Origin: Thermosipho ferrireducens
GTDB taxonomy: Bacteria; Thermotogota; Thermotogae; Thermotogales; Fervidobacteriaceae
Reading direction: 5' to 3'
Length of the DNA: 64,000 nt
Assembly (NCBI RefSeq): GCF_017358165.1
Contig: NZ_CP071446.1
Coordinates: forward strand, 744,001-808,000
Position numbers and translations under genes: made by a program. Of the stretch, positions 1 to 6,862 are shown in pieces; position 1 is the stretch's first letter; each line of letters starts with the position of its first letter. The notes under the pieces were generated by a model. That model saw only the letters and a program-made list of their open reading frames with translations, made no database searches and was not told where the DNA came from.

Positions 1-479
1 ATGGGATTGTGTTTGAAATTCATCATAGCAGACTTGGAGCTCAAAGCGCTATAGGCGGTGGTGGAAGATACGATAAATTGATTGAGGAAATAGGAGGGCC
101 AAAAACTCCATCATTAGGATTTGCTATGGGAATTGAAAGGTTGATAATCGCGTTAAAAAAAGAGAATGTTCCTGTGGAAGAATGGAGAAACAATGAGGTG
201 TTTATTGCACACCTTGGGCATGAAGCAAAGATTGAAGCGATAAAAATAGCGGAAGAATTGAGAAAAAATGAAATTTCAGTGGTCTTTAATACAATGGAAA
301 GAGGACTGAGCGCACAGCTTAAACATGCGGCACGATTGAAGTGCAAGCTTTGCATTATTGTAGGAGAAAATGAGCTGGAAAGAGATGTTGTGATATTGAG
401 AAATCTTGAAACAGGTGATCAGGTAGAAATAGAAAGAACTTTCATTGTAGGTACAGCTAAAGAATGGCTTCAAGACTGA
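1..479 (+). CDS. hisS: Histidyl-tRNA synthetase, C-terminal part (5' truncated by window edge)
   Basis: Charges tRNA-His with histidine in the cytoplasm. Only the last ~159 codons are present, and the frame is open to the window edge (codons in phase from base 3). The apparent GTG start at base 9 is therefore internal. Visible landmarks are the class II histidine-specific loop ([14 protein letters not shown]), motif 3 ([10 protein letters not shown]) with its arginine, and then the alpha/beta anticodon-binding domain (from about [10 protein letters not shown] to the end). The gene is followed at once by a bidirectional hairpin and then by a convergent operon, so it is the last gene of its transcript. 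No defect is visible in the part present. Confidence 0.95.
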   Translation, partial: GIVFEIHHSRLGAQSAIGGGGRYDKLIEEIGGPKTPSLGFAMGIERLIIALKKENVPVEEWRNNEVFIAHLGHEAKIEAIKIAEELRKNEISVVFNTMERGLSAQLKHAARLKCKLCIIVGENELERDVVILRNLETGDQVEIERTFIVGTAKEWLQD

Positions 480-482
480 AAC

Positions 483-510
483 ATCCCCGCTATACAGCGG
501 GGATTAGTTT
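483..510. terminator. Bidirectional hairpin between hisS and ABC operon
   Basis: ATCCCCGC (483-490) and GCGGGGAT (497-504) form a perfect 8-bp stem with a 6-base loop. The hairpin lies between the convergent ends of hisS (stop 477-479) and the ABC ATPase gene (stop 509-511 on the minus strand). The U-tract is weak on both sides, so termination efficiency is inferred. Confidence 0.75.
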
Positions 511-1318
511 ATTCAAAAATATTAGAACTTTGTTTACCAGTAAGATATCCTATAACGATTTCGCTTAGCTTTGGATATCTTCCTATTTCTATATCTGTTT
601 TTACAAGAAGTTCATTTTTGACAAGGCCTATTATGGTTCCATCTGTTAGTTCTTCTCCAGAAGACAGTATTTTGTGCGTCTCTTTTGCATGGTCAATACT
701 GTCTGTGAAAATTACTCTGCCTTCTTTTATTATTGCAATATTGTCTGCATATTCTTCAAGTTCAAAGATTTCGTGCGAAGAAACTAAAACAGATTTTCCA
801 GTCTCTGCATAATCGCGGATAATTTTCATTATTTCGATTCTGATAGTAGGATCAAGGTGTTGAGTTGGCTCATCAAGAAGTAAAATTTCTGCACCGCTTG
901 AAACAGCTAATCCAACTAAAAAAAGTGTTTTCATACCTATGGAATAAGTTTCAATTCGCTGTGACAGATTGAAATTATATTTTGCAATAAATCGTTCAAA
1001 GACTTTTTCATTCCATGAAGAGTATAATGTAGACCATAATTTGTAATAGTCTTTTCCGTTGAGTTTTGGAAAAACTACCCTATCTTCAGGAACAACAGCA
1101 ATCTTTTCTTTATGTATTTCTGTAAATTCTTCATCTTCAAAGTAAATCTTTCCACCATCCTTAGGAAAAACTCCCGTTATGCAGTTGATAGTTGTTGTTT
1201 TTCCTGCACCATTTGGTCCCACAAGAGCGAGAATTTCTCCCCTTTTTATTGTGAAATTTACGTCTGTCAACACGAATTTTCCGTTGAAACTTTTTTTCAA
1301 AGATTCTATACGTAACAT
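509..1318 (-). CDS. ABC transporter ATP-binding protein (YtrB-like)
   Basis: Nucleotide-binding subunit of an ABC exporter, 269 aa. Walker A is GPNGAGKTT (residues 34-42). A Q-loop-type region (VVPEDRVVF), a degenerate signature (YSIGMKT rather than LSGGQ), Walker B with ILLLDEPT, and the H-loop SSH follow in the usual order. The last ~60 residues are a small extension. AAGGAG precedes the ATG. The gene starts 1 bp after the stop of the membrane subunit gene and is the last of four co-oriented genes. A GntR regulator of the short YtrA type in the same operon points to a YtrABC-like system, which in Bacillus answers cell-envelope stress; here that role is inference only. The substrate is unknown. 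Confidence 0.85.
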   Translation of the reverse strand: MLRIESLKKSFNGKFVLTDVNFTIKRGEILALVGPNGAGKTTTINCITGVFPKDGGKIYFEDEEFTEIHKEKIAVVPEDRVVFPKLNGKDYYKLWSTLYSSWNEKVFERFIAKYNFNLSQRIETYSIGMKTLFLVGLAVSSGAEILLLDEPTQHLDPTIRIEIMKIIRDYAETGKSVLVSSHEIFELEEYADNIAIIKEGRVIFTDSIDHAKETHKILSSGEELTDGTIIGLVKNELLVKTDIEIGRYPKLSEIVIGYLTGKQSSNIFE

Positions 1319-1319
1319 A

Positions 1320-1904
1320 TTAATTCACGCTCCTTTTTACGTAAGACTTGTAGGCTAACCAGACAAGTAGTATGGAAAGCAACAAAGATAAGAATATGTT
1401 TCCCTGATGAGTTGGGCTTATAAGTGCATATGGATTAAAACTTGGGCCGATTTGAGTTGATCCAAGATCTCCAATTATTAAGTCTGCTATTATGAACAAA
1501 ATAGGAATACCTACATTGTCAAGGCCAAAAGAAACTGAAAGCATTGATATTGCAAAGATGGCTGATGAGAAATTTATAGATTTGAGAAGGATTATCATAT
1601 TAGTTGTAAAACTACTAGTTACAAATAAATATGAAATGAAATGCGTGACTGACACTGCAAATATCAGAAAGAGGAAAGAATATATGAATATTTCTCCTTT
1701 TGCAAACGGGAGATAATAAAGCAGTCTGTCTTTTTTATGCTTTACATCAGAGGGGAGCATATTTATTATGAGAAAAAAGGTAAAAAACATTCTGGTTGTG
1801 TAATTTGGAATAAAAAGGAGTAGAAGAAAGATAAACCAGCTTCCAAGTTTTTCTTTCAATTCTTTTTCATAATATATTTCCATTCTTGACAAACTAATTT
1901 TCAT
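1320..1904 (-). CDS. ABC transporter membrane subunit (hypothetical permease)
   Basis: A hydrophobic protein of 194 aa with about five to six membrane segments (for example GSWFIFLLLLFIP, FFTFFLIINM, IFIYSFLFLIFAVSV and the C-terminal NIFLSLLLSILLVWLAY). An upstream in-frame ATG at 1949 exists. I chose 1904 because GAGGAGGTG (1912-1920) lies at ideal distance from it, and because the predicted protein then starts MKISLSRM, with only an 11-bp overlap with the GntR gene. Its position between a GntR regulator and an ABC ATPase makes it the membrane partner of that ATPase. No family-specific motif is visible, so the permease call is from context. Confidence 0.7.
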   Translation of the reverse strand: MKISLSRMEIYYEKELKEKLGSWFIFLLLLFIPNYTTRMFFTFFLIINMLPSDVKHKKDRLLYYLPFAKGEIFIYSFLFLIFAVSVTHFISYLFVTSSFTTNMIILLKSINFSSAIFAISMLSVSFGLDNVGIPILFIIADLIIGDLGSTQIGPSFNPYALISPTHQGNIFLSLLLSILLVWLAYKSYVKRSVN

Positions 1905-2253
1905 TTTTCCACACCTCCTCAAAAAGTACAAGTATAGTTTGAAGATCAATATGTGTTTCTTTTAGCTTTTTTACACATTCTTTAATCTTTTTCATTACAT
2001 CAACAGATATTGGAATTTTTTTACTAACAAAAAAACCAATTCCATGTTCTGCTTCAAGTATTCCTTCATTTTTTAAACGCTCTAACGCTTTAAGTACAGT
2101 ATTTATGTTGACATCAAATACATCCTGAAGTTTTCGCACAGGCGGAAGTTGAGAACCAGGTTGAAATTCACCTTTAATGATTTCTGCCTTTATCATATTT
2201 ATAATTTGTATGTATGCAGGAATTCCGTTGTGTTTGTCTACTTTTTTTAACAT
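1894..2253 (-). CDS. GntR-family transcriptional regulator, YtrA subfamily
   Basis: A 119-aa DNA-binding protein. Residues ~10-75 are the GntR winged helix: PAYIQIINMIKAEIIKGEF, then SQLPPVRKLQDVFDVNINTV as recognition helix region, then LKNEGILEAEHGIGFFV as wing. Only ~45 residues follow, too few for a FadR or HutC effector domain. This is typical of the YtrA subfamily, which usually controls ABC transporter genes in its own operon. GAGGTG precedes the ATG. The gene begins 4 bp after the upstream repeat protein and overlaps the membrane subunit. The inverted repeat at 3213-3238 over the operon promoter is the natural candidate operator (inference). Confidence 0.9.
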   Translation of the reverse strand: MLKKVDKHNGIPAYIQIINMIKAEIIKGEFQPGSQLPPVRKLQDVFDVNINTVLKALERLKNEGILEAEHGIGFFVSKKIPISVDVMKKIKECVKKLKETHIDLQTILVLFEEVWKNEN

Positions 2254-2257
2254 AATA

Positions 2258-3193
2258 TCACCTCAAGATCACTTTTGGGCCCCTCACCTTGATATCAATA
2301 CCTTTAGAATTTTTTATAGTGATACTTCCAGAGGTTCCATGGACGCTCAGGCTTCTTTTAAATGAATCATTTGAGGGAGCATATTCCAGTACCCCGGAGA
2401 CAGCGGTACCTGAAATTTCTATATCGTAAGAATTTTTAATAGTCACATTTAACTTTATACCTGTTCCGTCGATATCTATGGTTTCTACGTTGTACTTTCC
2501 ATTTATTGAGATGCCAGTTCCATCTACGTTCATATAAGTTCCAGAGAAATTACCGTTTAAAACAATACCAGTTCCATCTATATCAAAATCCCTCGAGTTT
2601 ATATCTCCGTTTATTTTTATACCTGTTCCATTAACATCAAGTCTTTCTAACATAGTTGTATTTTTACCATAAATAACAATTCCCGTTGAGTTAACATTTA
2701 AGAATTTTAAATAATCCGTACCTATATAGAAAATATATGTTTTATTTCTTTCACCACCTGTGAATTTTGTATTTGTTTCTGATATTTGAGCATTTAATTG
2801 AGCAGGATATCTGATAGAATTACCTTCTTCCAGGTATACAATAACTCCACCATTTAGACGGATTTCCACACTTTTAGAAGTTTCTATAGAGGCAGAAGGC
2901 TCTATTGTCCTGGAATTGTTTGAATTATTGTAGCTGTAAAAATTGAAAAAGGGAAAAGTGAAGATAAATTTTGAATTTAAAAAACTTGTTATACTAAGAG
3001 AAGGAATGAAAATTATAAAACTTAATATGATAAATCCAATTTTACCTTTTGGAAGAATTAATGCAAAAAAAATGGTTCCAAAGATTCCAAGAATAATCTT
3101 AAGTGGCCAAAACGGTGCAAACCACCCGAGAATTCCCAGTGTTCCGGCTATAAGTAATTTAAATAAAACCGGATACTTTTTATGTATTTTCAT
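2258..3193 (-). CDS. Membrane-anchored protein with DGTGI beta-helix-like repeats
   Basis: First gene of the operon, 311 aa, preceded by GGAGGTG. Residues ~10-75 contain about three hydrophobic segments (including LLIAGTLGILGWFAPFW and IGFIILSFIIFIPSL). The rest is soluble and built of roughly 19-residue repeats with the core V/I-D/N-G-T-G-I: NSTGIVIYG, NGTGIKING, DGTGIVLNG, DGTGISING and DGTGIKLNV, then a degenerate SGTAVSG. Such short beta-rich repeats resemble the DUF4097-type or bactofilin-like beta-helix folds, but I cannot assign a family from sequence. Linked to a GntR-ABC module, it may sense or buffer envelope conditions (inference). Confidence 0.7.
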   Translation of the reverse strand: MKIHKKYPVLFKLLIAGTLGILGWFAPFWPLKIILGIFGTIFFALILPKGKIGFIILSFIIFIPSLSITSFLNSKFIFTFPFFNFYSYNNSNNSRTIEPSASIETSKSVEIRLNGGVIVYLEEGNSIRYPAQLNAQISETNTKFTGGERNKTYIFYIGTDYLKFLNVNSTGIVIYGKNTTMLERLDVNGTGIKINGDINSRDFDIDGTGIVLNGNFSGTYMNVDGTGISINGKYNVETIDIDGTGIKLNVTIKNSYDIEISGTAVSGVLEYAPSNDSFKRSLSVHGTSGSITIKNSKGIDIKVRGPKVILR

Positions 3194-3212
3194 AACATCA
3201 CCTCCGGTGTGA

Positions 3213-3255
3213 TAGTGTTCTACACAACTATAACACTAATACTTAAATGTGTCAA
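3213..3255 (-). promoter_or_regulatory. Sigma-A promoter with overlapping inverted-repeat operator (GntR/ABC operon)
   Basis: On the minus strand TTGACA (3255-3250), a 17-bp spacer and TATAGT (3232-3227) form a near-consensus promoter just upstream of the repeat protein gene. A perfect 7-bp inverted repeat, TAGTGTT (3213-3219) and AACACTA (3232-3238) with 12 bp between, covers the -10 and start region. GTGT-type dyads are known for YtrA-like GntR repressors, so autorepression is the simplest reading. Confidence 0.75.
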
Positions 3256-3337
3256 GAAAAAAATGAAAATAAAAGTCAAAAGTTCTAACAAATATTAATT
3301 TAGAAAAAACTTTGGGAAAGATTGACGGTACATAGGA

Positions 3338-5605
3338 TTATATGTTTATATCGTATTTAATGTGGCTGCTGTTTTCAAGGATAGCTTTTTTTGCGAGAAT
3401 ATCAGCTAACTCATTTAATTTGTCATTAGAGTGCGCTTTAACTTTGGTGAATTTTATTTTGAAAAATTTTGAGTAGTATTCATATTGCTTTTTATATAGT
3501 TTTGTTAAATTAGTTTTTGCTCTCCATAAACTCAATGCCCACTTTTCTATCCCGGTATAGTCATAGTTTATTTCTATACAGTTCAATTTTTCCTGCCTTG
3601 CGTATTCAAAGGCTAATAGGGCCGCAAGAATTTCACCTGCCACATTTCTGTGCTTTAAATAATCACTTTTGGAGCAAACTTTCCAGTATTTTTCTACATT
3701 TTGATTTCTTATCACAACAATTCCAGCGCCAAATTTTTTCAGCCTGTTCTCATAACTTCCATCAATGTATATTTTCACACATTTTGCATTTTCAATGTGG
3801 GAAGATTCAGCTTCAAAAGCGTTGATACTTTCCGATTTTTTATTAAATATACTCAAAAATTCTTTTGCTATTATTTCGTTTGTTGCTTCTAAAATTTTTA
3901 GATATGTTGGTATAAATTGTTTATTGTAGAATATTTGAATTTTCAGATAATTTTTCAGTTTTTTTATAAAATAAACCTCCTGATAGTTAAAATGTTGAAC
4001 TTTACATATCTTGAAATTATGCGGTTCTAAAAATCGTTTAAATCTTTCAAATAAGTTTCTTAAAAAATGATCTGGAAAATGTAGATTATTAGAGCCATAT
4101 TCTACGGACATATTTATGTTATCTTTTATAGAAAAATTGTTTTTATTTTCTAATTTTAACTTTGAGAAAAACTTTTTTTCAAATGGAAGTTCTGTAATGA
4201 ATATTTTTTTTCGTGAGCGGGTGATAGAAGTATATAACCACTGGAAATATTCTTTACTGAATGTTGAACTGTAATATTCCGGATCTATAAATACATTTTC
4301 CCATTCTCCACCCTGCGCCTTATGTGTTGTTATTGCATATCCATATTTAACATGTAAGGAATTATAGTAAGGGTCGTTTCTTAATACCTCTAATATGTAC
4401 TCTTTTGATTTTCTTTTATTCTCTGGAATTTTACTTATGACAAGAGTATACAGTGCTTTTTTTATCTTAGGTTCTATGCCAGTTGTTTTTGAATCTAAGG
4501 AGTTTGCCAATATTTTTCGAGTAAGGTATTCATTTGACGAAAGATTTTTCAATTTAACATCGTAAAATTCTAATTTAATATATTTTTCTTTGTTTATAGG
4601 TATTTGAGGAATTACTTCATAATTTAGTATTTTCACGACTTTGAGAAACTCGCCGTTAAAAATGACTTTGTCATTGTAATACGTATTTTTTACGTTTAAT
4701 AATATTTCACCGATTTCCAGTTTATTTGAAAAATTCATTTTTTCTCTAATAAAATAATTGTATCTTAAAGCTTTTTCGTTTTTAGAGCAGAGAATGATAT
4801 TTGAATGTATATTACTTATGTCAAAATGTTCAATTAGGTTGTCAACTTTTACAAAATCATTTGAATATACAAGCTCTAAGTGATTAAGTTCATTATTTTC
4901 AATACTGCTTTTGATAATGTTAGCGTTTTTTAAAACAGTACTATCATCCTTTTGTCTTACTACTTTTGTAAGATATAGTTTTTTACCTTTTAAATTAAAC
5001 TTTTTTTCTATATATTCTTTGTCAAGAGCGGGTGATTGAGAAGAACCAACAGGCGGAAGCTGGTACTCATCACCCACAAATATTATTTTGTTACTTTCAC
5101 CATTTTTGACATATTCGACTAAATCAGAAAGTAATTTTCCACTTCCAAATATTAAATCGTTGTCAGAGATGTCAGAATTTTTGTTGTCATGTATCATAGA
5201 ACTTTCGTCTATTATAAATATGGTATTACTGTCTGATGAAAGTTTTAATGCAAAATATGTTTTAATTTCATTTATTTCAACATCTTTTTTGTGAGTTTCT
5301 GATTCATCAAATATTAAGTCTGTATGCAACAAATTATATATTTCTTTGTGGATTGTTTTAGCCTCGTTGTTTGTTTTTTCGCTCAGTATTCTGGCAGCTC
5401 TGCCCGTTGGAGCTAGTAATACAAATTTAATTCCCATTTGTTCAAGATATTTCACATAGTTTGAAATAAGAAAAGTTTTTCCAGAACCTGCACTTCCCTG
5501 GATTATTAAAAAGTTCAGATTATTAGAAGTAAATTGTTTTAGTTCATCAAATATGTATTTTTGCTCTTTTGTAAATACGAATTTTCTTTGAAGGTTTTGA
5601 GGCAT
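3338..5605 (-). CDS. SF1 (RecD-like) DNA helicase fused to a C-terminal RNase H domain
   Basis: A 755-aa two-enzyme protein. The N-terminal ~500 residues are an SF1 helicase. Walker A is GSAGSGKT (37-44), followed by a Ia-like APTGRAA, a Walker B FIIDESSM, motif III VGDEYQLPPVGSSQ, and the UvrD_C_2-type end with TTHKAQGGEW and YTSITRSRKK. From about residue 605 comes an RNase H fold with candidate catalytic residues IYIDGSY, VAGEIL, NYDYTG and NELADILAKK, plus KAHSND. The set matches the D-E-D-D plus His pattern. I start at the ATG at 5605 (GGGGG upstream) rather than the TTG at 5641. Likely role: unwinding and degrading RNA in RNA:DNA hybrids (inference). Monocistronic as far as seen. Confidence 0.88.
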   Translation of the reverse strand: MPQNLQRKFVFTKEQKYIFDELKQFTSNNLNFLIIQGSAGSGKTFLISNYVKYLEQMGIKFVLLAPTGRAARILSEKTNNEAKTIHKEIYNLLHTDLIFDESETHKKDVEINEIKTYFALKLSSDSNTIFIIDESSMIHDNKNSDISDNDLIFGSGKLLSDLVEYVKNGESNKIIFVGDEYQLPPVGSSQSPALDKEYIEKKFNLKGKKLYLTKVVRQKDDSTVLKNANIIKSSIENNELNHLELVYSNDFVKVDNLIEHFDISNIHSNIILCSKNEKALRYNYFIREKMNFSNKLEIGEILLNVKNTYYNDKVIFNGEFLKVVKILNYEVIPQIPINKEKYIKLEFYDVKLKNLSSNEYLTRKILANSLDSKTTGIEPKIKKALYTLVISKIPENKRKSKEYILEVLRNDPYYNSLHVKYGYAITTHKAQGGEWENVFIDPEYYSSTFSKEYFQWLYTSITRSRKKIFITELPFEKKFFSKLKLENKNNFSIKDNINMSVEYGSNNLHFPDHFLRNLFERFKRFLEPHNFKICKVQHFNYQEVYFIKKLKNYLKIQIFYNKQFIPTYLKILEATNEIIAKEFLSIFNKKSESINAFEAESSHIENAKCVKIYIDGSYENRLKKFGAGIVVIRNQNVEKYWKVCSKSDYLKHRNVAGEILAALLAFEYARQEKLNCIEINYDYTGIEKWALSLWRAKTNLTKLYKKQYEYYSKFFKIKFTKVKAHSNDKLNELADILAKKAILENSSHIKYDINI

Positions 5606-5665
5606 AATTAACCCCCAAATACTAATGAGTCTAAGATTCAAATATAAATTTTACCATAGTTCTCA

Positions 5666-5945
5666 TAATACTGTTAGCAAGGCTTGCCCCGAACACAAAG
5701 TACGAAAGATCTAACGCGGATTAACGAAGTTAGCCTCCCATCTGTGTCATTCCGAGGAGCAAGAAGGTGAAGAATCCTCCACTCTGTCATTCCGAGGAGC
5801 GCATGCGACGAGGAATCTTAATTAGCGAGTGTTAGCGAGCTTGGCGAGGTTAGCAAGGCTTGTCCTGAGCACGGAGTGCGAAGGATCTTGCAAAAATTAT
5901 CCCCCAACCATGTCATTCTGAATACATAGTGCGAAGGATCTTAAT
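5666..5945. repeat. Dispersed quasi-palindromic repeat cluster 1
   Basis: The 461-bp gap between the divergent helicase and acyltransferase genes contains at least four degenerate copies of a ~34-bp element. It begins TGTCATTCCGAGGAGCG and ends CGACGAGGAATCTT with a short variable middle (5745-5777, 5785-5819, 5861-5889, 5911-5942). Between copies are short runs of TTAGCGAG-like heptamers (near 5822-5857). Related copies lie at 40.1 and 45.4 kb. No ORF, tRNA or transposase is seen here. The elements could form hairpins in RNA from either strand. Confidence 0.8.
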
Positions 5946-6066
5946 TTAGCAATTTTAGTGTATGTTTGTAATTCCAGTTTTTCTATTTTTTACACACACA
6001 TAGGATTTTATAATAAATGAATGAAATAATATAAATGAGAGAAAAGTTAATGAGAGGAGGCAAAGA

Positions 6067-6822
6067 ATGTATATTTCAAAAAATGCAACAATAGGAAAAA
6101 ATGTGAAATTTGGCCACAATGTTATTATAGAGGATAACGTTTTTATAGGAGATAACGTTGTTATAGGACATAATGTGGTTATCAGGGAAGGAAGTGTAAT
6201 AGGGAAAAATTGTATTATTTCAGATAATACTGTGCTTGGGAAAGAACCTTTTAAAGCGTTAACCTCTGCCACAACAGAGAAAAGAGAGCTTGAGCCGTTA
6301 AAAATAGGGAACTATGTGACAATAGGTGCAAATTGTGTGATTTATAAAGGGGCAGTTTTATCAGACTACGTATTTGTAGGGGACCTTGCAAGTATAAGAG
6401 AAGATGTGGTAATAGGCGAAAAAACTATAATAGGAAGGGGCGTTACTGTTGAAAATAAGACAAATATAGGAAAATATGTAAAAATCGAAACAGAAGCGTA
6501 TATAACTGCTATTTCTACGATTGAAGATTATTGTTTTATAGCTCCTGAAGTAACGTTTACAAACGATAATTATCTGGGTAGAACAGAAGAGAGAAAAAAG
6601 TATTTTGGTGGACCCGTAGTAAAAAAAGGTGCAAGAATAGGAGCAAACGCGACTATTTTACCGGGAATAATCATCGAGGAAGATGCGCTTGTTGCCGCGG
6701 GAGCAGTTGTTACGAAAAATGTTCCTGCTAAAAAAATAGTGGCGGGCGTTCCTGCCAGGGTGTTAAAAGATGTCCCTGAAGAGCAGCTTTTAATAAATCA
6801 AATTTATTACGAAAAACGATAA
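6067..6822 (+). CDS. Left-handed beta-helix (hexapeptide) sugar acyltransferase
   Basis: A 251-aa cytoplasmic transferase that probably moves an acetyl group from acetyl-CoA to a nucleotide-linked amino sugar. Nearly the whole chain is hexapeptide repeat ([IV]-G-x4: [22 protein letters not shown]), ending in the typical cap with [22 protein letters not shown]. The length and form resemble WbpD/FdtC/QdtC-type acetyltransferases. GAGAGGAGG precedes the ATG. First gene of the glycan operon, which also makes a dTDP-4-amino-6-deoxyhexose. It is therefore the best intact candidate to N-acylate that sugar, especially as a GNAT acetyltransferase farther down is decayed. The exact substrate is inferred, not shown. 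Confidence 0.85.
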   Translation: MYISKNATIGKNVKFGHNVIIEDNVFIGDNVVIGHNVVIREGSVIGKNCIISDNTVLGKEPFKALTSATTEKRELEPLKIGNYVTIGANCVIYKGAVLSDYVFVGDLASIREDVVIGEKTIIGRGVTVENKTNIGKYVKIETEAYITAISTIEDYCFIAPEVTFTNDNYLGRTEERKKYFGGPVVKKGARIGANATILPGIIIEEDALVAAGAVVTKNVPAKKIVAGVPARVLKDVPEEQLLINQIYYEKR

Positions 6823-6862
6823 TTGCAAAGAATTAAAGTAAGGCTAATGAGGAGGTATTTAT

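Noticed and set aside
5666-5945. Possible CRISPR array
   Set aside because: Units are irregularly spaced, degenerate and in both orientations, lack uniform spacers, and no cas genes are nearby.
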